Shown here: positions 6,211 through 14,132 of the stretch, in pieces
Position numbering within the stretch: the first letter of the stretch is position 1
Layout of the letters: each line of letters begins with the position of its first letter
Assembly (NCBI GenBank): GCA_030608075.1
Contig: JAUWIU010000003.1
Span: forward strand, 1-64,000
DNA: 64,000 nt
Origin: Phycisphaerae bacterium
GTDB taxonomy: Bacteria; Planctomycetota; Phycisphaerae; Sedimentisphaerales; Anaerobacaceae
Reading direction: 5' to 3'
Notes under the pieces: generated by a model
The model's input: only the letters and a program-made list of their open reading frames with translations
What the model was told of the DNA's origin: nothing
Databases searched by the model: none
Made by a program: the position numbers and the translations under genes

Positions 6211-8633
6211 TACTGACCTCAATCGCAATCTTTTTGATTTCTGCAGCGGCGCTGGCGCTGGAAGTTGTTCTGGTGCGGGTGCTGTCCATTGGTCACTGGC
6301 ATCATTTTTCGTACCTGGTCATCAGTACGGCCCTTCTTGGTTTCGGCTCGGGGGGAACCTTTGTTGCTGTCGGCCCGAAGGCCCTTGTAAGGAACTATGC
6401 TAAGAGCCTGTGGGGCTTTTCATTGGCGCTGGGGGTAAGTGTTCCCTTTGTCTTTTGGATTTGTCAAAAGGTGCCGCTTGACGAATTGCAACTGATATGG
6501 GACCGGCGGCAGATACTTTATCTGTTTGCATATTATATGCTTTTTTTCATTCCATTTTTCTGTGCCGGTGTATGCGTTACCATAGCGTTTACAGCTTGCG
6601 CCGAAAAGGCCCACAGTCTGTACTTCTACAATATGGCCGGTTCCGGCGCCGGTGTCGCGGCAATCGTGGCGATGATGTACTTGTGTCGGCCCGAACAATT
6701 GCTGCTGCTGGTCAGTTCGGTGGCGTTTGCTTCGGCAATGATTTTGGCGTTTGGAACGTCGCGGCGGCTGGCGGCAGGCACTTTGGCTTGTGCGGCCATT
6801 TGTCTTTTGGTCTTTAGCCGGGCGGGGCCATTGGCACTTGAAATCGATATTTCGGAAAACAAGTCCTTGACTTTCTACAGGGCCTTGCCGGAAGCGGAAA
6901 ACCTCGCTGTCCGTCACAGCCCATTAGGCCGGCTCGATTGCATAAAGGCTCCGACTATTCGCCATTTCCCCGGCCTGAGCATGACCTACCGGGGCGGATT
7001 ACCTGAACAGATTCTGATTATCACCGACGCCGACGGCATCTCGGCTGTGAACAACTTCAAAGATTTCGAGGACCTCGGCTGCTATGACTATATGACTTCC
7101 GCTTTGGCCTACCATCTAAAAAAAGAGCCTGATGTGTGCGTTATCGGGGCCGGTGGCGGCTCGGATGTCGCCCAGGCTCTGGCTCTAAACGCTGCCAGCG
7201 TCACCGCCGTCGAGATGAATTCGCAGACAGTAGATTTGGTTCACGAACAGCTCAATGAATTTGCGTCCGGCTTGTACAGACGCGATGATGTTGAGATTAT
7301 CACTGCCGAGGGCCGGAGTTTCCTACAGCGGACAAAGCGGCTTTTCGACATTATCAATATTTCATTGCTCGACTCGTTTAGCGCATCGGCTGCGGGACTT
7401 TACGCTCTTAATGAAAGTCACCTGTATACCATCGAGGCGATAAAGCTGGCCCTTAGTCGGCTGCGGCCTACGGGGCTGCTGAGCATAACGAGGATGCTCA
7501 AGACTCCCCCAAGGGACAGTCTCAAGGCCTTTGCCACCATAACCGAGGCACTGCGGTCAGCGGGTGTTGCCGATGCAGCCGAGCACATCATAATGATTCG
7601 AAGCTGGGCTACTGCGACGATTTTTGTCTCGCCGCGGTCTTTTTCCGAGGGACAAATAGCCGCCGCGCGACGCTTTGCCCGGCAGCGCTGTTTTGACCTG
7701 GTACATCTGCCGGGCATTGACCGGAAAGATACAAACCAATTTCACGTGCTTGACGAGCCTATCTACTACGAGAGTGTGCAAAAAATTCTCTCGGCTGACC
7801 GTGACGTTTTCTTTCGCAGGTATAGCTATAATATTCGTCCGGCTACTGACGACAGACCTTATTTTTTCGATTTTTTCAAGTGGAAGGCTCTGCCGTATAT
7901 GATTCGCGCCGTTCCAGGCCGATGGCTGCCATTTTCTGAATGGGGTTATCTGGTTATGGCCGCCACTTTGCTTCAGGCCGTCTGCGCCAGCGGGCTGTTT
8001 ATCCTGCTGCCGCTCGTCGTCACAAAGCCGATTAAAGCGGTCGCTTCAGGTAAGTCTGCCACATTCGCCTATTTTTTTCTGCTGGGTCTTTCGTATATGT
8101 TTCTGGAAATGGGTTTTATTCAGAAGATGACGCTGTTAATCGGCCATCCTGTTTTCGGAGTCGCCGTCACTTTGCTTAGCTTCCTGGTCTTTTCCGGCTG
8201 CGGCTCGCTGGTTTCAGGGCGGCTGCTCAAGCTTGCGAAGCGTACTAACGGCGGTTACCAATCGAGTGTCCGCGCAGTTCAGATTACAGCGCTGGCCGTT
8301 GTTACTATCGGCATAGGCGAAATAGTCATAATGAGGTTCTGGTTTGGACCATTAGTGGGATTGTCACTGCCGGCTCGTTTATTGGTGGGATTGCTAATCA
8401 CCGCTCCGCTGGCGTTTTTTATGGGGATACCTTTTCCTACGGCTCTCAAGCAGGTTCACAGACACAGGCGGCCGCTCGTTCCCTGGGCCTGCGGCATTAA
8501 TGGATTTGCTTCGGTAACCGCCGCTGTTCTCGGGATGTTTCTGGCGATTTCCTTAGGCTTTACGGTTTTGAGCCTCATAGCATTGACAGGCTATGTCTTA
8601 GCTGCAATCATTGTAAGGCGAGTGGTCGCTTGA
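6207..8633 (+). CDS. Polytopic membrane protein with a spermidine-synthase-like domain
   Basis: This is an 808-residue protein with about six transmembrane helices in the first 205 residues, a soluble Rossmann domain at about 300-470, and further helices from about 585 to the end. The soluble part has the spermine/spermidine-synthase SAM-binding motif VCVIGAGGGSDVAQALAL, the acidic VEMNSQTVDLV, and NISLLDSFSASAAGLYALNE in place of the usual D-x-x-D-P-x-G-P. It may therefore not use putrescine. Such fused 'spermidine synthase-like' membrane proteins are widespread, and their substrate is unknown. The start overlaps the stop of pcm (ATGA), which suggests translational coupling of two SAM-dependent proteins. 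Confidence 0.75.
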   Translation: MILTSIAIFLISAAALALEVVLVRVLSIGHWHHFSYLVISTALLGFGSGGTFVAVGPKALVRNYAKSLWGFSLALGVSVPFVFWICQKVPLDELQLIWDRRQILYLFAYYMLFFIPFFCAGVCVTIAFTACAEKAHSLYFYNMAGSGAGVAAIVAMMYLCRPEQLLLLVSSVAFASAMILAFGTSRRLAAGTLACAAICLLVFSRAGPLALEIDISENKSLTFYRALPEAENLAVRHSPLGRLDCIKAPTIRHFPGLSMTYRGGLPEQILIITDADGISAVNNFKDFEDLGCYDYMTSALAYHLKKEPDVCVIGAGGGSDVAQALALNAASVTAVEMNSQTVDLVHEQLNEFASGLYRRDDVEIITAEGRSFLQRTKRLFDIINISLLDSFSASAAGLYALNESHLYTIEAIKLALSRLRPTGLLSITRMLKTPPRDSLKAFATITEALRSAGVADAAEHIIMIRSWATATIFVSPRSFSEGQIAAARRFARQRCFDLVHLPGIDRKDTNQFHVLDEPIYYESVQKILSADRDVFFRRYSYNIRPATDDRPYFFDFFKWKALPYMIRAVPGRWLPFSEWGYLVMAATLLQAVCASGLFILLPLVVTKPIKAVASGKSATFAYFFLLGLSYMFLEMGFIQKMTLLIGHPVFGVAVTLLSFLVFSGCGSLVSGRLLKLAKRTNGGYQSSVRAVQITALAVVTIGIGEIVIMRFWFGPLVGLSLPARLLVGLLITAPLAFFMGIPFPTALKQVHRHRRPLVPWACGINGFASVTAAVLGMFLAISLGFTVLSLIALTGYVLAAIIVRRVVA

Positions 8634-8715
8634 GCCGCGCTAACGACACGATGCGGGGCTGTTACGGGAAATCAGGCTTGACGGCTTATTCAAAGAAAGG
8701 GCTAAAAACTCGGCT

Positions 8716-9462
8716 ATGGGTAAGCACAGTTTTGACATGCGGATAGGTACCTCCGGGTGGCATTACAATCACTGGGTTGGGCCTTTTTACCCTGATAAGC
8801 TGCCCAAGAGCAGGTGGTTTGAATACTACGCTCAGAATTTTGATACCGTTGAAATAAACAATACGTTCTATCAGCTTCCGAAAGACAGCTCTTTTGAAAA
8901 ATGGTACGCCCAGGCACCGGAGGGTTTTGTCTATACCGTAAAGGCCAATCGTTATATCACTCACATAAAGAGAATCAAAGACGTGTCGGATGAGCTTCAA
9001 CGGTTCTTTGCAAGGGTTGTGATATTGAAGGAAAAACTTGGGCCCATTTTGTATCAACTGCCGCCGAGCATGCAGCAGGACCTTGAGCGGCTTAAAAATT
9101 TCATAAAGCTTCTGCCGAAAAATCGGGAAGGGGTTTTTGAATTCAGGCATAAGAGCTGGTTTTCGGAGGACACCTTCAGATTGCTTAACAAGTTTGGGCT
9201 TGGCTTTTGCGTGCACGATTTGGCCGGTATTTGCTCGCCTCGTGTTATCACCGGCGAGATAATCTACGTAAGGTTCCACGGCCCAACGGGAAAGTATCAG
9301 GGAAATTACTCTAAGGCCGCGTTGAAGGACTGGGCCCAGTGGATAAAACAGCATAACAAAGAAGCTCGCAGCGTTTATGTTTATTTCAATAATGATATTG
9401 GTGCAAATGCGGTTCGGAATGCGAAGACTTTGAAGCAATACCTGGAACCTCGCGCTAAATGA
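8716..9462 (+). CDS. DUF72 (YecE-like) protein
   Basis: A 248-residue protein that matches the DUF72 TIM-barrel family over its full length. It shows MRIGTSGWHYNHWVGPFYP, then TVEINNTFYQLP, VYTVKANRYITHIKRI, GPILYQLPPSM, VFEFRHKSWF, and near the end YVYFNNDIGANAVRNA. The biochemical function of the family is not established. An AAAGAAAGGG purine stretch precedes the ATG. It lies 82 nt after the membrane protein and overlaps the next gene by 4 nt (ATGA), so 5320-10088 is probably one operon. Confidence 0.85.
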   Translation: MGKHSFDMRIGTSGWHYNHWVGPFYPDKLPKSRWFEYYAQNFDTVEINNTFYQLPKDSSFEKWYAQAPEGFVYTVKANRYITHIKRIKDVSDELQRFFARVVILKEKLGPILYQLPPSMQQDLERLKNFIKLLPKNREGVFEFRHKSWFSEDTFRLLNKFGLGFCVHDLAGICSPRVITGEIIYVRFHGPTGKYQGNYSKAALKDWAQWIKQHNKEARSVYVYFNNDIGANAVRNAKTLKQYLEPRAK

Positions 9463-10088
9463 AAAATGAAAAAGACGATATTGCGGCAAGGCTGGCGGTC
9501 GATTTTGTATTGCTGCCCTCAGAGCAGATGACCGAGATAGCAATCGAGGCAAACAAAAAACTGCTGCTGAATAATCACGCCAAAATAGCTCTTAATAAGC
9601 AGGACTGTCTGCCTCACATCTCTTTGGCTATGGGCTGTATTTACGAAAAAGATATGACGGCTATCGCCGAGATTCTGGACGATATTGCCAAACGCAGCGC
9701 TGTTGGCCGGCTGAAAGCTGTTGACGTCCACGTGGACACAAACTCGGTCGGCGAAGAGGTCTCGGTTCTTCGAATAGAGAAAACAAGCCGGCTTCAATCA
9801 CTTCACGAGACCATAACCAGAGAATTTACGCCGTACTTGAGCTATGATGTGGCCGCTGAGATGCTAATCATGCCGGATGAGGTCAGGGAGTCGACATTGC
9901 TTTGGGTAAAGAACTATCGCCGGCGGTCAAGTTTTGCCGCGTTCTTTCCACATATAACGATTGGATACGGCCGGCTGGAAAATATCGACCTTCCCCTACA
10001 ATTTACCGCTTCAAAATTGGCGCTGTGCCACTTAGGAAATCACTGCACGTGCAGGAAAATCCTTGTATCAACTGAAATTGACAAATAG
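9459..10088 (+). CDS. 2H phosphoesterase family protein (2'-5' RNA ligase / cyclic phosphodiesterase-like)
   Basis: A 209-residue protein with the two catalytic H-x-S/T motifs that define 2H phosphoesterases: LPHISLAMG (about residues 51-59) and FFPHITIGYG (about residues 165-174). The length and spacing fit the LigT/YjcG-like group, which acts on 2'-5' RNA bonds or 2',3'-cyclic phosphates. It is translationally coupled to the DUF72 gene upstream and converges on the RNA ligase rtcB 32 nt downstream. A role in RNA end repair together with RtcB is an inference from that neighbourhood. Confidence 0.75.
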   Translation: MKNEKDDIAARLAVDFVLLPSEQMTEIAIEANKKLLLNNHAKIALNKQDCLPHISLAMGCIYEKDMTAIAEILDDIAKRSAVGRLKAVDVHVDTNSVGEEVSVLRIEKTSRLQSLHETITREFTPYLSYDVAAEMLIMPDEVRESTLLWVKNYRRRSSFAAFFPHITIGYGRLENIDLPLQFTASKLALCHLGNHCTCRKILVSTEIDK

Positions 10089-10120
10089 GTTTGTGCGGAC
10101 AGCAGGTGAGGAGCTTTTCG

Positions 10121-11554
10121 TCATCCTTTTATGCAAACCATAGGCCTTAATTTGGCCACTTTGCGCGACAGTTTCGCCTGGTGCGCTGCTTCGACAACTA
10201 CGTTGACATCCTTGTATGCGTCAGGGGCCTCTTCAGCGATTCCTCTAAAGGAGCGACTGCGTATCAGGATTCCGCGGGAGGCCAATGAGTTGACTACCTC
10301 TTGGCCTCGCCACATCTTTCTGGCTTTTGAGCGGCTCATACTTCTTCCTGCGCCGTGGCACGATGAGCCGAATGCTTTCGACATGCTCTCATCGGTTCCG
10401 GCCAGTATGTATGAAGCCGTGCCCATTGTGCCCCCAATCAGGACAGGCTGGCCTGCACCGTCAAACTCTCGTGGAAGCTCGGCGCAAGACGGACCGAAAG
10501 CCCGTGTGGCGCCTTTACGGTGAACAAAAAGCCGTTTGGCTTTGCCGTTGACCGTATGCGTCTCTTGCTTGCAGGTATTATGGGAAACATCGTACAGCAG
10601 TTTGAGCTCGGCTTTGGGAAAGACGCTGGCAAGGGCCTCTCTGACCAGGTGCGTGAGTACCTGACGGTTTGCCAGTGCGCAGTTGATGCCGGCTCTCATG
10701 GCGCCGAGATACTCCCTGCCGACTGGTGAGTCGACAGGCGCACAGGCCAGCTCGCGGTCAGGCAGTTCTATGCCGTAGCTGCCAGCCGCAGCGACCATCT
10801 TCTTAATAAAGTCGGTTCCTATTTGATGGCCGAGCCCTCGCGAACCGCAGTGTATCGTGATTAGGATTTGACCTTTTCTCAAGCCGTAGGCCTGTGCGAT
10901 TTTCTCGTCAAGAACCTCGGCTACTTTTTGGATCTCGAGGTAGTGGTTTCCCGAGCCAAGTGTTCCAACTTCATCGCGCTGTCGTTTTTTTGCCTCATTT
11001 GAGACATACTGCGGCCTGGCTGCGGGCATACAGCCCTGCTCTTCGATGTAGTCGAGGTCCTGCGTTGTTCCGTAGCCGTGCTCAACAGCCCAGCGTGCGC
11101 CGCCGACAAGCATATCGTCCATCTCGGCAGGGCCAAGCACGAGCTTGCCTCTGCTGCCTACACCGGCAGGAATCTTTCGGGCGAGCAGGTCGGCGAGTTT
11201 GGTTTTTACAGGTTCTATATCCTCGACAGTCAACTGTGTTCTGAGCGTTCGCACGCCGCAGGCGATATCGAAGCCGACGCCGCCGGCTGAAATGACACCG
11301 CCTTTATCCGGGTCAAAGGCGGCCACGCCTCCTATGGGAAAGCCGTAGCCCCAGTGCGCATCAGGCATTGCATAGGAAGCTTTCACTATCCCTGGCAAGC
11401 CTGCCACATTGATTGCCTGTTGACAGACGTTCTGCTCCATCGCTTTAATAAGAACTTCATTGCCGTAGAAGATTACCGGGACCCGCATTTTCCCGAAGGG
11501 CTCGATAACCCACTCGTATTCAGAACGTTTTTTTAGAGTTGTTTTTGTATCCAT
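10121..11554 (-). CDS. rtcB: RNA-splicing ligase RtcB
   Basis: RtcB joins RNA 2',3'-cyclic phosphate (or 3'-phosphate) ends to 5'-OH ends using GTP and Mn2+. The 477 residues cover the family end to end. Visible are SYAMPDAHWGYGFPIGGVAA, GGVGFDIACGVRTLRTQL (metal-binding Asp and Cys), GTLGSGNHYLEIQ, and ITIHCGSRGLGHQIG (metal-binding His). Towards the end are SHNTCKQETH, SSCHGAGRSMSRSKA (the active-site His region that is guanylylated) and the final LRPMVCIKG. It starts 19 nt after the archease stop, the classical pairing, because archease activates RtcB for multiple turnover. Confidence 0.95.
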   Translation of the reverse strand: MDTKTTLKKRSEYEWVIEPFGKMRVPVIFYGNEVLIKAMEQNVCQQAINVAGLPGIVKASYAMPDAHWGYGFPIGGVAAFDPDKGGVISAGGVGFDIACGVRTLRTQLTVEDIEPVKTKLADLLARKIPAGVGSRGKLVLGPAEMDDMLVGGARWAVEHGYGTTQDLDYIEEQGCMPAARPQYVSNEAKKRQRDEVGTLGSGNHYLEIQKVAEVLDEKIAQAYGLRKGQILITIHCGSRGLGHQIGTDFIKKMVAAAGSYGIELPDRELACAPVDSPVGREYLGAMRAGINCALANRQVLTHLVREALASVFPKAELKLLYDVSHNTCKQETHTVNGKAKRLFVHRKGATRAFGPSCAELPREFDGAGQPVLIGGTMGTASYILAGTDESMSKAFGSSCHGAGRSMSRSKARKMWRGQEVVNSLASRGILIRSRSFRGIAEEAPDAYKDVNVVVEAAHQAKLSRKVAKLRPMVCIKG

Positions 11555-11573
11555 CTTTATTCTCGCCGGCCAT

Positions 11574-12023
11574 TCACACGTCTACAACACATTGCGCAAC
11601 CCATGTTTGGTCGTGGGCTTGTCGCACAGTCAGAGCGGTATAGGTAGCGGCTTTGACTTCCACTGTGGGCTGATGCTTTTTGACGTCGGTTTTTTCACCC
11701 CAGGCCGCAGCGTTAAGATGCTGTTTGTCAATATGAACTTCAAACCGCCCAAAGAGCATTTTTCGCGTTGCCATCTCGTAAACAAGGCTGTTGAGCCAGT
11801 CCACCAGCAGGGTTTCATCTTCGCAGATTCGTAAGGTTATTTTCACTTCTTGCTGCGGGTCGACCTTTTCCGGTTCGGTAATCACAGCGGTCAAAGCGAC
11901 GGCAGCCTGCTCAAAGGCCTGCTCTTTAGTTGCCCCAAAGCCGCGTATTCCAATATCGGCCCTGTGTTCAAAGTGTTCCCATCTGTGCTTTTGCTTTTCG
12001 CGCACAAGTTCCAGCCCCTGCAT
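11574..12023 (-). CDS. Archease, RtcB cofactor
   Basis: Archease helps RtcB become guanylylated. The domain begins at HRWEHFEHRADIGIRGFG and contains ALTAVITEPEKV and LLVDWLNSLVYEMATRKMLF, the family's signature. The C-terminus is VEVKAATYTALTVRQAHD followed by WVAQCVVDV. I place the start at the ATG at 12023, which gives 149 residues, the normal family length. A longer frame from a TTG at 12119 adds 32 residues with no archease similarity and no convincing ribosome site. The gene lies just upstream of rtcB on the same strand and is divergent from nrdJ. Confidence 0.85.
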   Translation of the reverse strand: MQGLELVREKQKHRWEHFEHRADIGIRGFGATKEQAFEQAAVALTAVITEPEKVDPQQEVKITLRICEDETLLVDWLNSLVYEMATRKMLFGRFEVHIDKQHLNAAAWGEKTDVKKHQPTVEVKAATYTALTVRQAHDQTWVAQCVVDV

Positions 12024-12206
12024 TTGGCGCCAAATAACCGTCTGTAATGCGTGCGTCGGACCAGGCAAAGAAGCTGGCGGCAAATCGCCCACAAAAAATC
12101 CGCCAATGACCCTTTTCAAAGTGCTGTACGTATTCTATCATAATGTGTGGTAAAGCAACACCGACTTATTTTCCCGAAAACTCCATAAACGCTGGGAGCT
12201 TAAAAA

Positions 12207-14063
12207 TTGGCTGGGCCGTATAAAGAAAAGCGAAGTCAGAGGTGTTCCGTAAAGCCGGCTTTGGATTTGACCGACGACTTGAAGCTGCCTGTAAATACGA
12301 TGGAGGTCCTGAAGCGGCGGTACCTGCTGAAAGACGCCCGGCAAAACATCATCGAGACGCCTGCGGAACTTTTCAGGAGAGTTGCACACAGTATTGCCGA
12401 GGCCGAGAATAATTTCAAATCAAAGCTCAGCGCCACCGACGTTGAAGAGACGTTTGAGCAGATGATGGCGAAGCTCGAATTCCTGCCCAATTCTCCGACC
12501 TTAATGAATGCCGGTACCTCTCTCGGTCAGCTTTCAGCGTGTTTTGTCCTGCCTATCCGCGATTGCATGGAAGGCATATTCGAGGCGCTCGGCAATATGG
12601 CGAAAATTCACCAGAGCGGCGGAGGAACCGGGTTCAGCTTCTCAAGCCTGAGGCCGAAATCCGACATCGTCGAATCCACAAAAGGCCGAGCCTCCGGGCC
12701 GGTCTCGTTTATGACCATATTCGACCAGGCCACGGGCGTCATCGTGCAGGGCGGAAGAAGACGCGGCGCAAATATGGGAATCTTAAGATGCGACCATCCG
12801 GATATAGTCGAGTTCATAGAGGCAAAAATGCGCGATACGGCGTTCAGCAATTTCAATTTGTCGGTCGGCGCCACCGACAGATTCATCCAGGCGGTCAAAA
12901 GAAATACGAATTTCAGCCTGCTCAATCCCCGCACGGGCAAAGTGGTCGAAAAGGTAAAGGCCGGCGGTTTGTTTGACGTGATTGTCAATGCAGCCTGGCG
13001 CACAGGTGACCCCGGGCTGGTATTTCTCGACGAGATAAACAGACGAAATCCCACGCCGGAGCTGGGACAAATCGAGGCTACGAACCCATGCGGAGAGCTG
13101 CCGCTGCTGCCGTTTGAGAGCTGCAATCTGGCTTCGATAAATCTTGCCAAAATGGTAAGGAACGGCCGCGTAAACTGGCGAAGGCTCGAAAAAACAATCC
13201 ACTGGGCAGTCAGGTTCCTCGATGATGTCATTGAAGTCAACAACTTCCCGCTTGAGCAGACCAGGCAGATTACCCTGGCAAATCGAAAAATCGGGCTGGG
13301 TGTAATGGGTTTTGCCGACATGCTTATCAAGCTCGCAATTGCCTATAATAGTCCGCAGGCGGTGGGCCTTGCGCGAAAGCTCATGCGTTTCATTCATCGG
13401 CAGTCTTTGGCCGCTTCAGCAGCCCTTGCCAAACAGCGCGGCGTATTTCCTAATTTCAAACGGTCAGTCCACGCACGCGACAATTTGAGGCTGCGTAACG
13501 CTACGGTAAATACCATAGCGCCCACCGGGACGATAAGCATAATAGCCGGCTGTTCCAGCTCGATAGAGCCCCTGTTTGCGATAAGCTTTGTGCGAAATGT
13601 CCTGTCGGGGGCGAAACTCTTTGAGACGAACGCGTTGTTTGAACAAGCCGCCAAAAAAGCAGGGATTTACAACAAAAGTCTCCTCTCCGAAATCGCCCGC
13701 AAAGGTTCCCTGCAGAACATAGGGGCAATCCCGCAGGACTTAAAACAAGTTTTCGTAACCGCCTTTGATGTAAAGCCTCGCGAGCATCTGGCGATTCAGT
13801 CCGCCTTTCAGAAATACACCGACAACGCTGTTTCAAAGACGATAAACCTGCCGGCAAACGCCACCGTAGACGATGTCAGGGACATATATTTGACGGCGCA
13901 CAAACTTAAGTGCAAGGGCATAACGGTTTACAGGTATGGCTCAAAGGCCGGCCAGGTACTTACCTTGCCTGACGCCGATGATGCTGCGGCATCCGGCGGC
14001 GAAGTCGTTACCGCAGGAGCCGAGTTTTCAGGCGGCTGCCCGACAAGCCTATGCGTTTTCTAA
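12207..14063 (+). CDS. nrdJ: Adenosylcobalamin-dependent (class II) ribonucleoside-diphosphate reductase
   Basis: The enzyme reduces ribonucleotides to deoxyribonucleotides with a cobalamin-generated thiyl radical and needs no oxygen. The sequence shows FLPNSPTLMNAGTSLGQL followed by SACF (the first redox Cys), HQSGGGTGFSFSSLRP, QGGRRRGANMGIL and DHPDIVEFI. The active-site triad is NPCGELPL with Asn, thiyl Cys and Glu, then SCNLASINL. IAPTGTISIIAG and a C-terminal pair CPTSLC, five residues apart, for external reduction complete it. The annotated start is a TTG; an ATG at 12300 would cut into the conserved VLKRRYLLKD region, so an upstream start is needed. At 618 residues it belongs to the compact NrdJ group. 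No B12 riboswitch was seen in the 87-nt leader. Confidence 0.92.
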   Translation: MAGPYKEKRSQRCSVKPALDLTDDLKLPVNTMEVLKRRYLLKDARQNIIETPAELFRRVAHSIAEAENNFKSKLSATDVEETFEQMMAKLEFLPNSPTLMNAGTSLGQLSACFVLPIRDCMEGIFEALGNMAKIHQSGGGTGFSFSSLRPKSDIVESTKGRASGPVSFMTIFDQATGVIVQGGRRRGANMGILRCDHPDIVEFIEAKMRDTAFSNFNLSVGATDRFIQAVKRNTNFSLLNPRTGKVVEKVKAGGLFDVIVNAAWRTGDPGLVFLDEINRRNPTPELGQIEATNPCGELPLLPFESCNLASINLAKMVRNGRVNWRRLEKTIHWAVRFLDDVIEVNNFPLEQTRQITLANRKIGLGVMGFADMLIKLAIAYNSPQAVGLARKLMRFIHRQSLAASAALAKQRGVFPNFKRSVHARDNLRLRNATVNTIAPTGTISIIAGCSSSIEPLFAISFVRNVLSGAKLFETNALFEQAAKKAGIYNKSLLSEIARKGSLQNIGAIPQDLKQVFVTAFDVKPREHLAIQSAFQKYTDNAVSKTINLPANATVDDVRDIYLTAHKLKCKGITVYRYGSKAGQVLTLPDADDAAASGGEVVTAGAEFSGGCPTSLCVF

Positions 14064-14132
14064 AGAGCATTGTTACTCCGGGACAGAACACAGTGCCGGG
14101 TGATAATTGCTCGCATAATAGGTGAGACGCCG

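Noticed and set aside
12024-12119. Longer archease with a TTG start
   Set aside because: The extra 32 residues have no archease similarity and no good ribosome site; the ATG at 12023 gives the family length.
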